From Thiorhodococcus sp. (GTDB lineage: Bacteria; Pseudomonadota; Gammaproteobacteria; Chromatiales; Chromatiaceae): a stretch of 55,321 nt of DNA. The notes beneath the pieces were generated by a model. It was not told the origin of the DNA, ran no database searches, and was given only the letters and a program-made list of their open reading frames with translations. The translations under genes and the position numbers were made by a program. The stretch spans positions 1-55,321 of the forward strand of contig JARIBS010000135.1 in NCBI GenBank assembly GCA_029257385.1, written 5' to 3'. Of this stretch, positions 18,685-25,561 are shown in pieces. Each line of letters opens with the position of its first letter. Position 1 is the first letter of the stretch.

Positions 18685-19482
18685 TCAGTCGACATCCGCG
18701 CCCCGATTGTCGCGCGACGGACGGAAACGGCGCGGGAAGGTCGCGTCATAGAGCTTCGAGGGTTGCGCCGCCACTTGAGCGCGCGCGCCCAGTGCCGGGC
18801 TGACCAGGATAAGCGCCTGGCGCTCGATGCGTGCCGCGCGGCATTGCTCGACGACGTTTTCCAGCGTGGCGCGCAAGATGAGTTCCTCACCGGGCCAGGT
18901 CGCCTTGTGTACGATCACGATCGGTGCAGTACGCGCCCATCCGGCCTCGATCAGTTGCTCAACCACCGCGTCGATGCGTTCGATGGACAGAAAAATACAG
19001 AGCGTGCAGCCATGCGCGGCCAGCGAGGCGAATGATTCGCGCTCGGGCATACGGGTGCGCTCCGACAGCCGGGTGAAGATCACGGTCTGGGTAATCTCGG
19101 GCAGCGTCAGACATTCCCCGGCTGCAGCAGCGGAGGCCATGGCCGAGGACACGCCGGAGACGATCCCGACCGGGATACCGGCGGCATCGAGCGGGCGCGC
19201 GAGTTCGGCGAGGACGCCGTAGAGGGTCGGATCGCCGGTTTGCAGCCGCACCACGGTCTCGTGACGCCCCGCGCGATCCAGCAGCCAGGCGTTGACCTGC
19301 TCCAGATCCATCGACTTGGAGTCGGCGATTTCGCACGTCTCGGACGCCCACTCCAGCACCGTCTCGGCCACCAGCGAGCCGGTGTAGAGAATCGCCCCAG
19401 CCTCGCCGAGCAGCCGCGCACCGCGTACCGTGATCAGATCCGGAGCGCCTGGCCCGGCCCCAACGAACCAGACCTTACCCAT
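18685..19482 (-). CDS. cobM: Precorrin-4 C11-methyltransferase CobM
   Basis: From the ATG at 19482 this is a 265-residue tetrapyrrole methylase. It begins MGKVWFVGAGPGAPDLITVRG, with the GxGxGxPD SAM-binding loop, then TGDPTLYGVLAELARPL and VSGVSSAMASAAAAG, both typical of CobM/CbiF. It methylates C11 of precorrin-4 in corrin ring synthesis. An upstream in-frame extension exists but starts outside the family N-terminus, so the later ATG is preferred. It heads a leftward cobM-cbiB unit. The divergent cobZ-cobK unit that would normally face it lies beyond a 5.7-kb cassette array. Confidence 0.93.
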   Translation of the reverse strand: MGKVWFVGAGPGAPDLITVRGARLLGEAGAILYTGSLVAETVLEWASETCEIADSKSMDLEQVNAWLLDRAGRHETVVRLQTGDPTLYGVLAELARPLDAAGIPVGIVSGVSSAMASAAAAGECLTLPEITQTVIFTRLSERTRMPERESFASLAAHGCTLCIFLSIERIDAVVEQLIEAGWARTAPIVIVHKATWPGEELILRATLENVVEQCRAARIERQALILVSPALGARAQVAAQPSKLYDATFPRRFRPSRDNRGADVD

Positions 19483-19923
19483 GAGAGAGACCCCGATTCG
19501 GCGTCGCACACGCGACGATCGGAAATGGGAGCTGTTGCATATCGGGTGGTCCTGTCGTGGCGTTTGGGTGGAATAGCCAAGCATTTTTGTAGCCAACTCC
19601 ATTGATTGTCAAACGTGCTCGACGTGTCGCGCTTGCAACTCCGACCTCTAAGATGATTTTCGGGGAACACAGGAACCTGACCGGATGTGCATAGCCACCA
19701 AACCTATGGACCTGTACGCTACTTCTCAAATCGTATCTATTTCCGCTGGAGCGACCGGGTTTCTTTATGCCCCGGTCTCGTTCTGAGCTATATTAAACAC
19801 GCTGCGGTGTCCCGAGAGCAGATCGACTGCTTCCGACAGTCGCATTCCGTACTAGACAGAATCTGTCTAGTGCCATAATTACGGATTCTGTCTAATCAAC
19901 TGTTAGTTTTCAAATCAAACTCT
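19483..19923. other. Intergenic region between cobM and the first cassette
   Basis: No gene is seen. The left half probably carries the leftward cobM promoter, but I find no convincing cobalamin riboswitch: no B12-box is visible. The right end holds the palindrome CTAGACAGA-A-TCTGTCTAG (19852-19870), a further ATTCTGTCTA copy at 19885-19894, and GTTAG at 19902-19906, the likely recombination boundary of the first cassette. Confidence 0.5.
19852..19906. repeat. Palindrome and repeat at the left edge of the cassette array
   Basis: A perfect 9+1+9 inverted repeat (CTAGACAGA at 19852-19860 and TCTGTCTAG at 19862-19870) is followed by a third related copy, ATTCTGTCTA, at 19885-19894 and then GTTAG at 19902. 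The position at the array boundary, just before the first cassette gene, suggests either an attI-like site (simple core plus direct repeats) or the operator of an unknown regulator. Seen directly; function is inference. Confidence 0.45.
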
Positions 19924-20937
19924 GTGTATATGAGCAAAAAACTTAAAGTAAAGAAAAACCAGCATTATGTACCTCAATCATATTTGAGACGGTTCACGAT
20001 TAAGGGTGAAAAATCACTTTTATGGGAATTTGAAAAAGAAAACTCATGTTTTAAGAGAAATACCTCTTCTGTAAATAAAATTTGCTCTGATGATTACTAT
20101 TATTACCAGCAAGATGAGCAAGGAGGGTTTGATCACATTAAGTTTGAAGACTCACTCTCCGAAGTTGAAAAAATTGGTAACGATATTTTAATAAAGATCA
20201 TTAATTCTCATGCCATGCCGTACTCCTGCATAACAGAAGAGGAGCGTGGCCATCTAAGCTTTTACATAGCTCTTATGTTAACCAGAGGGCCGGCCTTCAG
20301 AGACTGCATTAATGATATTCATGGAACATTGGTATGGAGTACATTAGAGCACATGTACCGATCTGGCCAGCTTCCTGAAATGCCTGAAGTTCTCCAAAAA
20401 AGTATCGAAAGTAACGGGTTTGAAGGAGTTATAAAAGCTGAGGTTTTCGCATCAGTTAGCTTACAACACATAGTCGAAGCAGCAAGACAGATTGCACTTT
20501 CATTTCTAGACAAAAACTGGAAAATAAATGTTGTATCTGGTGATGAGTTCTTTATCACATCAGATACCCCTGTTGTTTTTACATCTTCCACTGGAGCAAA
20601 TATAAGTATTGGGCCTGCTCACCCGAATACAAAGATAATCTTCCCAATTTCTAATAAAGTTGCCATTACAATAGAAGCTGTTCGGACTTCAAAAGATCTT
20701 ATGAACTCACCCTGTTCAACCTCGGAAGCATTCTACATCAATAAATTAATTGCAGATGCTGCTAATAAATCCATATTTTGCGCTGACAAGTTTGCATGGC
20801 TGATAGACCACAAATTTCAAGGCGATGGGCAAAAGATGAAAATGGAATCATCTGGTACTGGTTATGAGATTATCAACAATCCATATACGAAAAGAAAACT
20901 AACAAAAAATTCTAGCGGACGCCTGCGGCGCCGCTAA
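19924..20937 (+). CDS. DUF4238 domain protein (cassette 1)
   Basis: This 337-residue protein begins a few codons before KKNQHYVPQSYLRRFT, the diagnostic start of the DUF4238 family, and carries the later TSDTPVVFT motif. The biochemical function of DUF4238 is not established; members are common in phage-defence islands and cassettes, so a defence role is a reasonable guess only. An ATG three codons in (MSKKLKV) is an alternative start. The last codons run through the leading half of the first attC, so the basic C-terminal tail (SSGRLRRR) is encoded by attC sequence. Strong AT bias marks it as foreign to the host. Confidence 0.8.
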   Translation: MYMSKKLKVKKNQHYVPQSYLRRFTIKGEKSLLWEFEKENSCFKRNTSSVNKICSDDYYYYQQDEQGGFDHIKFEDSLSEVEKIGNDILIKIINSHAMPYSCITEEERGHLSFYIALMLTRGPAFRDCINDIHGTLVWSTLEHMYRSGQLPEMPEVLQKSIESNGFEGVIKAEVFASVSLQHIVEAARQIALSFLDKNWKINVVSGDEFFITSDTPVVFTSSTGANISIGPAHPNTKIIFPISNKVAITIEAVRTSKDLMNSPCSTSEAFYINKLIADAANKSIFCADKFAWLIDHKFQGDGQKMKMESSGTGYEIINNPYTKRKLTKNSSGRLRRR

Positions 20938-20951
20938 ATTTGGCGTTAGAT
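20899..20951 (+). repeat. attC site 1 (53 bp)
   Basis: The leading core CTAACAA (20899-20905) pairs with the trailing core GTTAGAT (20945-20951). Between them AAATT/AATTT and CTAGCGG/CCGCTA arms with an unpaired base form the imperfect stem expected of an attC bottom strand. It overlaps the 3' end of the DUF4238 gene. Confidence 0.85.
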
Positions 20952-20960
20952 CTCACAATC

Positions 20961-21554
20961 ATGATTACCAAAAAACAGAACAAGAAACAGACGATATTTG
21001 GCTTCTTTCTGCTCGGGCTTCTCATGCTGCTCTTCTATCTCTTGGTTGCAAAGATATGGAGCATATTTTCGTCAGTCGATCCACGCCTTGGCGCTGGTCT
21101 CGTAGCAGCTTCTGCTACCATTTTAGTATCCGTAATATCGGTTTTTGTCTCAAAGCATCTAGAACGAAGAGCGGAAACATTAACCCATCTAAGAGATAAG
21201 AAGACACCGACTTACGAAAAAATCATAAATTTTATTTTTTCCGTTACCTTTGCAGAAAAGCTTGAAAAAGAAAAACCAAAAGAAAAGGAAATAATAGAAT
21301 TTATGGCAGAAATAACACCAGAACTCATAGTCTGGGGTTCGGACGAGATGCTTGATGCGTTTCATAAATTCAAAACAGGAAGCATAAAATTATCAGAGGA
21401 GAAAAATCAAAGCCCTTACGCAATTTTGATAATGGTAGAGGAATTCCTGTTGGCGATAAGAAAGGACCTTGGACACAAGAATAAGAGTCTTTCTCGCGGA
21501 AAAATTCTTGGTCTTTTCATTAACGACCTACCGGCAGATTTGGATAAGATCTAA
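20961..21554 (+). CDS. Small membrane protein with coiled C-terminal region (cassette 2)
   Basis: From the ATG at 20961 this is a 197-residue protein. Two hydrophobic helices (about residues 13-36 and 45-66) are followed by a charged, helical cytoplasmic tail rich in Lys and Glu. I do not recognise the family. A TTG 21 bases upstream would add MALDLTI but lies in the attC core, so the ATG is preferred. The stop codon lies inside the leading core of the next attC, a tight packing typical of cassettes. Two-helix proteins of this sort are frequent in cassette arrays; function unknown. Confidence 0.65.
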   Translation: MITKKQNKKQTIFGFFLLGLLMLLFYLLVAKIWSIFSSVDPRLGAGLVAASATILVSVISVFVSKHLERRAETLTHLRDKKTPTYEKIINFIFSVTFAEKLEKEKPKEKEIIEFMAEITPELIVWGSDEMLDAFHKFKTGSIKLSEEKNQSPYAILIMVEEFLLAIRKDLGHKNKSLSRGKILGLFINDLPADLDKI

Positions 21555-21654
21555 CACGCGCCTCAAGCCGACCCCATACTGCGCCAGCAACTCGGCCCTT
21601 TAGATTCGGCCCCATCGCAGCGCAGTATAGGTCGGCTTAGGCTTCACGTTAGGC
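21551..21654 (+). repeat. attC site 2 (104 bp)
   Basis: The leading core CTAACAC (21551-21557) and trailing core GTTAGGC (21648-21654) flank a long stem with arms CTCAAGCCGACC-CATACTGCGC and GCGCAGTATAGGTCGGCTTA-type sequence. The same stem recurs in sites 3 and 4, showing that these sites belong to one attC family. Confidence 0.93.
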
Positions 21655-21679
21655 AATTACGAAACACCCAGGAAAGCCC

Positions 21680-22570
21680 GTGTCGAGATTCAACGAGGAA
21701 ACTCTCACCAACTGGACCAAGCCACCCAGCGACACCGAAGAAACGAAACTCGGCAACGCTGAGCGTATGGTCAAGGACGCACTCAACGAAGACCCTGTCC
21801 TTTCAGGAAAGAGCACAGAGGTTTTTGGCCAGGGCTCGTACGCAAACGATACCAACGTTCGCCTAAATAGCGATATCGACATAAACGTTAGGTACACAGG
21901 CGGGTTTTACTTCGATTTGCCAGATGGAAAGACTAGGGAAGACTTCGGCCTCGGCAGCCCGATCGATTATTCGATTACCCAGTATAAAGACGAAGTGTAC
22001 GCCGCACTTGTTCGGAAGTTTGGCGCCGCATCAATCCGTCGGAAAAATAAGTGCATCACCGTCCTAGGTAACTCTTACCGAGTTCAAACCGACGTTGTAC
22101 CTACCTGGAACTATCGAAGATATGATGCTAGTGGCGGATTCGTTCTTGGAGCGAAGCTCCGTGCCGACTCAGGCGAAGATGTCATTAACTACCCCAAACA
22201 GCACATCGAGAACGGAAAACGAAAAAACGCTGACACTTACCGCAGGTTCAAGAGGCTTACGCGCATTTACCGCAAGATGCGCTACCGAATGATTAATGAC
22301 GGCCTTACAGTAAGCGACTCAATTACGTCTTTCTTGTTGGAATGCCTAGTCTGGAATGTTCCGAACGAGATTTTCGTCGATTACGACTCTTGGCAAAGCC
22401 GCCTAAAAGCATCGATTGTTCATCTCTATGACCACACCAAGGATGAAAACAAATGCGACGAATGGGGAGAGGTGTCTGAACTGCTTTACCTTTTTCGAGG
22501 AAACAGAAAGTGGTCAAAGGAAGCTGTCAAGACATTTCTGGTAGACGCATGGGTCTACTTGGATTATTGA
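21680..22570 (+). CDS. CBASS CD-NTase (cyclic oligonucleotide synthase)
   Basis: This 296-residue protein is a cGAS/DncV-like nucleotidyltransferase. The GQGSY loop (residues 50-54) and the D65-I-D67 pair supply the NTP- and metal-binding face, and D138 in the QTDVVPTW segment is well placed as the third acidic residue. Such enzymes sense phage infection and make a cyclic di- or oligonucleotide. The start is a GTG at 21680 with an AGGAAA ribosome-binding site eight bases upstream. It is followed after one base by a Cap15-like effector, giving a two-gene type I CBASS operon. No Cap2/Cap3 ubiquitin-like transfer genes are present. Which nucleotide it makes cannot be told from sequence alone. 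Confidence 0.9.
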   Translation: MSRFNEETLTNWTKPPSDTEETKLGNAERMVKDALNEDPVLSGKSTEVFGQGSYANDTNVRLNSDIDINVRYTGGFYFDLPDGKTREDFGLGSPIDYSITQYKDEVYAALVRKFGAASIRRKNKCITVLGNSYRVQTDVVPTWNYRRYDASGGFVLGAKLRADSGEDVINYPKQHIENGKRKNADTYRRFKRLTRIYRKMRYRMINDGLTVSDSITSFLLECLVWNVPNEIFVDYDSWQSRLKASIVHLYDHTKDENKCDEWGEVSELLYLFRGNRKWSKEAVKTFLVDAWVYLDY

Positions 22571-22571
22571 A

Positions 22572-23162
22572 ATGGTTACGCACAACCTACGAACATATGG
22601 GTTCGCGATCCTCGGCTTAGCTTTTGCGACGTACATCGTCATATTTCTGGCAACACAAGATCTGAGCAGCATCGATCTCTGGAAAGCTCTTTCTCATGTT
22701 TCTACTACGATATCGATAAACATAGTCTTCTGGCTTGTCTTTATCAAGTGGCTATGGAAGCTCCGTATTTTCTATCCTTGGCTCGTGCAGGTTCCAGATT
22801 TATCCGGAAATTGGGAAGGAACAGTGATCTCAAACTGGGAGGGTGGCGATAGCAGCCCTATTCCTGTAAACATCTCTATACACCAAACGTTTCTCAACAT
22901 ACAGGTAGCTGTAAAAACTAATGAGAGTAGGAGTTTCAGTCTTGGTGCTGCCTTCAATATCGACAAAGACAGAGGGCAACAGCAGTTGTTTTACACCTAT
23001 TTTAACACCCCAAAGCCGGGTGTAAGGGAGAAAAGCCAGATTCATTACGGCTCAGCGCTGCTCACCTTCGAAGGCCACCGAGTCCAGGAACTAGAGGGCG
23101 AATACTGGACTTCACGGCAAACTACTGGCGAGCTTAATTTTCGGCGCATCAAGAATGCCTAA
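22572..23162 (+). CDS. Cap15-like CBASS effector (2-TM, beta-barrel)
   Basis: This 196-residue protein has two transmembrane helices (about 9-28 and 42-64) followed by a beta-rich domain opening with PDLSGNWEGT (75-84) and closing with a GEYWTSRQTTGELNF strand pair. That layout is the Cap15 or S-2TM-beta family: in studied CBASS operons the beta-barrel binds the cyclic nucleotide and the membrane helices then disrupt the inner membrane and kill the infected cell. It starts one base after the CD-NTase stop, so the two are coupled. Its stop codon falls in the leading core of attC 3, so the whole operon fits in one cassette. Confidence 0.85.
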   Translation: MVTHNLRTYGFAILGLAFATYIVIFLATQDLSSIDLWKALSHVSTTISINIVFWLVFIKWLWKLRIFYPWLVQVPDLSGNWEGTVISNWEGGDSSPIPVNISIHQTFLNIQVAVKTNESRSFSLGAAFNIDKDRGQQQLFYTYFNTPKPGVREKSQIHYGSALLTFEGHRVQELEGEYWTSRQTTGELNFRRIKNA

Positions 23163-23261
23163 CACGCACCTCAAGCCGACCCCATACTGCGCACGTAGTT
23201 TAGTGCTTTCACTCAACCTCATCGCAGCGCAGTATGGGTCGGCTTAGGTGTGACGTTAGAC
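23159..23261 (+). repeat. attC site 3 (103 bp)
   Basis: Leading core CTAACAC at 23159-23165 and trailing core GTTAGAC at 23255-23261 enclose the same CTCAAGCCGACCC-CATACTGCGC / GCGCAGTATGGGTCGGCTTA stem as attC 2. It terminates the CBASS cassette. Confidence 0.93.
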
Positions 23262-23356
23262 GCAGAAAAAGGAAAGAGCTATTCCGCAAGCGGAGAAATC
23301 GTGAGTAGCCATCCACAAAGTCGTTCACACGAGTCCATCGGACTGAGGAAACAAGA

Positions 23357-23581
23357 ATGGGTAGAGTAAAAGGTTCTATTAGCAAGGATCGCTCCATTGA
23401 TGCCGAAGCGCTGCGGGAAGTCTTGAAGCCGATTTATGAAAAGCTGCGTGACAAAAACGTAAACGATGCAGATTTACCGAATAACGAGGACCTAGTGGAT
23501 CGTCTTCTCGAATTCATCGATGAAGGGGCCATTGACGAATGGGCAGACAAGTATGCCGATTGGATCAAGACCAAACCGTAG
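23357..23581 (+). CDS. Small acidic hypothetical protein (cassette 4)
   Basis: This 74-residue protein begins MGRVKGSISKDRS and is helical and acidic, with the ending DEWADKYADWIKTKP. A GAGGAAAC ribosome-binding site precedes the ATG by a suitable gap. No family is recognised. It lies alone between attC 3 and attC 4. Its small size and solitary position do not allow a function to be proposed. Confidence 0.6.
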   Translation: MGRVKGSISKDRSIDAEALREVLKPIYEKLRDKNVNDADLPNNEDLVDRLLEFIDEGAIDEWADKYADWIKTKP

Positions 23582-23588
23582 AAAACGT

Positions 23589-23691
23589 CTAATATGCCCA
23601 TCAAGCCGAGCCCATACTGCGCACCGACCTCAGAGTGATCCATTGGCGTTATAGTGGCGCAGTACGGCCCGGCTTATGGGTGACGTTAGCG
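23589..23691 (+). repeat. attC site 4 (103 bp)
   Basis: Shares the CATCAAGCCGAGCCCATACTGCGC / GCGCAGTACGGCCCGGCTTA stem type with sites 2 and 3. The trailing core is GTTAGCG (23685-23691). The leading core reads CTAATAT (23589-23595), a departure from CTAAC, but the overall fold and flanks match the other sites. Confidence 0.85.
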
Positions 23692-23718
23692 CTCAGAATC
23701 ACCACAAAGGAGTCCAGC

Positions 23719-24084
23719 ATGAGCACCGAAGTGAGGACGAAGGAAGAGCTTGAGAGAGCCGTGAGCAGCAAGGCACCGAAGATACTTGTGAAGGGTGAGC
23801 TTGCCGAGAAGATAAAAAAGGCAGAAAAAATAAAAAACGTATCGAAGCCAGTATTGGTTGTGCTGGGGGCCGCTTTAGCGGCAACTCCATTCACAGGCGG
23901 CATAAGCGGAGCTGTTGGCGTGGTTGGACTTACCGCTACCACCGGAATGTCCATTGCGGCAATCACAGCTGTAGCTTTTCTAGGCTTGGCTCTAATCCTT
24001 ACCATCACAAACGGCTACGACAGAAAGTTCACAGCGAAGGCGGATGGCGTAGGGGAGGCAAGCATGGAAATGACAAGGAAGTAA
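23719..24084 (+). CDS. Small membrane protein (cassette 5)
   Basis: From the ATG at 23719 this is a 121-residue protein, with AAAGGAG ten bases before the start. The first half is charged (VRTKEELERAV, then ILVKGELAEKIKKAEKI), followed by two glycine/alanine-rich hydrophobic segments (about 50-70 and 76-100). I do not recognise the family. The reading frame extends upstream to 23635, but the extra codons run back into attC 4 and are unlikely to be coding. Function unknown; likely a membrane-inserted protein. Confidence 0.6.
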   Translation: MSTEVRTKEELERAVSSKAPKILVKGELAEKIKKAEKIKNVSKPVLVVLGAALAATPFTGGISGAVGVVGLTATTGMSIAAITAVAFLGLALILTITNGYDRKFTAKADGVGEASMEMTRK

Positions 24085-24114
24085 CCCAAGACTTTTAGGT
24101 GAGTCTAATATCCA

Positions 24115-24312
24115 ATGCCAGTTAAGCCTCGCCCTATCACCTATGTTTGCAGCGCCTGTGGCTGGGACAGAACAGTTGCGCCACGAAGCGATGCGCTTAC
24201 GAAAATGGATATTGTTATGAATTGCCCCAGGTGCGGTAGTTCTGATGTAGAGGCGAGATCTGCGTCATTACTTGCAAGAGTATTGGCCGAGCTTTGGCGT
24301 CGTGAACGCTAA
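24115..24312 (+). CDS. Small zinc-ribbon protein (cassette 5)
   Basis: This 65-residue protein has CSACGWDR and CPRCGSSD motifs, a CxxC...CxxC pair that should bind zinc, and an N-terminus MPVKPRPITY seen in a family of small zinc-ribbon proteins. No clear ribosome-binding site. It follows the membrane protein gene by 30 bases. The function is unknown; it may assist a neighbour by protein-protein or nucleic-acid contact. Confidence 0.6.
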   Translation: MPVKPRPITYVCSACGWDRTVAPRSDALTKMDIVMNCPRCGSSDVEARSASLLARVLAELWRRER

Positions 24313-24326
24313 TCGGGTAAGCGAGG

Positions 24327-24419
24327 TAGGATGGGTAGAACGGCCACGCGATGACGCTGATGGTTGGCACCCAAAGCTAATTGGCAGTGAAACCCATCAT
24401 TCACTGCTATTCGTTAGCC
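24327..24419 (+). repeat. Possible attC-like or REP-like element
   Basis: Two structures overlap here. An outer pair, GATGGGT near 24331 against ACCCATC near 24395, resembles a common proteobacterial intergenic repeat. Within it, GCTAATT (24376-24382) faces GTTAGCC (24413-24419) with GGCAGTGA/TCACTGC arms, which would be a very short attC. The trailing core does not fully fit GTTRRRY. The boundary of cassette 5 is therefore uncertain. Confidence 0.4.
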
Positions 24420-24443
24420 CAGGAAATCTAAACGTCCCGTTTC

Positions 24444-24478
24444 TTGTGCATGTTGCATGTCGCAGCTATACTTGTACA
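24444..24478 (+). promoter_or_regulatory. Promoter and operator of the yefM-yoeB cassette
   Basis: TTGTGC (24444-24449) and TATACT (24467-24472) are spaced 17 bases apart, a good sigma-70 promoter. A perfect TGTACA hexamer at 24473-24478 lies over the expected start site; TGTACA is the known core bound by YefM. An own promoter lets the pair be expressed anywhere in the array. Confidence 0.6.
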
Positions 24479-24503
24479 GTAAGCTGAACATGTGAGGTGT
24501 TAG

Positions 24504-24758
24504 ATGCGTGTCGTTTCTTTTACAGATGCAAGAAATAGGCTCAAATCCATTCTAGATCAAGTGGTTAACGATGCCGATTGCACGGTGATCACGCGTCGGG
24601 ATAGCGAGGATGCCGTAGTCATGTCGTTGGATTACTACAATAGTTTGATGGAAACAGTTCATTTGTTGAAATCTCCTGCCAACGCAGAGCATTTAAGGCA
24701 ATCCATAGAGCAGTATCGTCAAGGAAAGGTTTTAGAAAAGGATTTGCTGGATGAGTAG
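24504..24758 (+). CDS. yefM: YefM-family antitoxin
   Basis: This 84-residue protein begins MRVVSFTDARNRLKSILDQV and has the VITRRDSEDAVVMSLDYYNSL block of the YefM/Phd antitoxin fold, with a flexible acidic C-terminus that wraps the toxin. It binds YoeB and represses the shared promoter. The stop overlaps the yoeB start by eight bases. The pair likely stabilises the cassette array by addiction. Confidence 0.95.
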   Translation: MRVVSFTDARNRLKSILDQVVNDADCTVITRRDSEDAVVMSLDYYNSLMETVHLLKSPANAEHLRQSIEQYRQGKVLEKDLLDE

Positions 24759-25014
24759 GCATTTAGCCTGGACAGAAGTTGCTTGGTCAGATTATGTGTA
24801 TTGGCAGACCCAGGACAAGAAGGCATTAAAGCGGATTAATAAGCTTATTACTGATACGCTCCGAACTCCCTTTGAGGGTATCGGCAAACCTGAACCGCTA
24901 AAAGAAAATCTTTCGGGGTTTTGGTCAAGAAGAATTGACGACGCTCACAGGGTTGTTTACGCCGTAACAGACAGTCACATTACAGTCATTGCGTGTAAAT
25001 ACCACTACGATTGA
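24751..25014 (+). CDS. yoeB: YoeB-family toxin
   Basis: This 87-residue RelE-superfamily toxin begins MSRHLAWTEVAWSDYVYWQ and ends with the characteristic KYHYD tail. The EPLKENLSGFWSRRIDDAHRVVYAV core contains the Glu, Arg and His residues used for ribosome-dependent mRNA cleavage in E. coli YoeB. It overlaps the antitoxin gene and is closely followed by a short attC. Intact by length and motif. Confidence 0.95.
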   Translation: MSRHLAWTEVAWSDYVYWQTQDKKALKRINKLITDTLRTPFEGIGKPEPLKENLSGFWSRRIDDAHRVVYAVTDSHITVIACKYHYD

Positions 25015-25025
25015 GTAACCGAGAG

Positions 25026-25085
25026 CTAACATGGGCATCCAGCGGACGCACCAAAGACGCGTGCCGCTGATGCTTGACGTTAGGC
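25026..25085 (+). repeat. attC site 5 (60 bp)
   Basis: Leading core CTAACAT (25026-25032) and trailing core GTTAGGC (25079-25085) flank a stem formed by GCATCCAGCGG and CCGCTGATGC. This is a compact, near-textbook attC closing the yefM-yoeB cassette. Confidence 0.9.
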
Positions 25086-25101
25086 CAAAGAGGTCTCTCT
25101 A

Positions 25102-25302
25102 ATGAGAACATTCGAAGAAATCAAGACAGAAATCGAAACACTTCCTCATCGTGAATACATGAAACTCTTACACTGGTTCTCAGAGCATGATTGGGAGACA
25201 TGGGATGAAGAAATAGAAAGGGACTCTGCCGCTGGAAAATTAGATTTTCTCATAGACGAGGTATTGGAAGAAAAAGCAAAAGGAAAGCTTGGGCAAATTT
25301 GA
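25102..25302 (+). CDS. Antitoxin-like protein (cassette 7)
   Basis: This 66-residue protein begins MRTFEEIKTEIETLPHREYM and continues WETWDEEIERDSAAGKLD, a pattern shared by small antitoxins found beside RelE-like ParE/HigB-type toxins. It should bind and neutralise the following toxin. The stop shares one base with the start of the toxin gene (TGATG). It lies 17 bases after attC 5. Confidence 0.75.
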   Translation: MRTFEEIKTEIETLPHREYMKLLHWFSEHDWETWDEEIERDSAAGKLDFLIDEVLEEKAKGKLGQI

Positions 25303-25556
25303 TGCATAAAACCACGGCGCGATTTTGGACTTGCTTTTATGCCTTGCCGGAACAAGTTCAACAACTCGCACGCAAGAATTATGAGCTACTGAAAGAAAAT
25401 TCACGCCATCCATCTTTGCGTTTCAAGAAAGTCGGCAAGTTGTGGTCGGCTCGGGTAGATGGAAATCATCGTGCGCTTGCGATGGAAGATGATGACGGGT
25501 ACGTGTGGGTTTAGATAGGATCTCACAAAGAATACGATCGTTTAATCAATGGCTAA
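25302..25556 (+). pseudogene. RelE-like toxin with in-frame stop
   Basis: The reading frame from the ATG at 25302 encodes MHKTTARFWTCFYALPEQVQ and continues to a VDGNHRALAMED-type core, a RelE-superfamily toxin fold. A TAG at 25512-25514 interrupts it after DDGYVWV. The same frame then continues IGSHKEYDRLING to a TAA at 25554-25556; this is the expected C-terminal strand of the family, where a Trp-Ile-Gly stretch is common. TAG is one base from TGG (Trp). The product would lack its last beta strand and probably be inactive. Confidence 0.8.
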
Positions 25557-25561
25557 TTGGC

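Noticed and set aside
17857-19035. Long plus-strand reading frame of about 392 codons
   Set aside because: It lies antisense to cbiB and cobM, is Gln/Arg-rich in the way GC-rich antisense frames are, and shows no domain.
19483-19923. Cobalamin riboswitch ahead of cobM
   Set aside because: Looked for a B12-box and conserved core in the cobM and cobZ leaders; none was found by eye.
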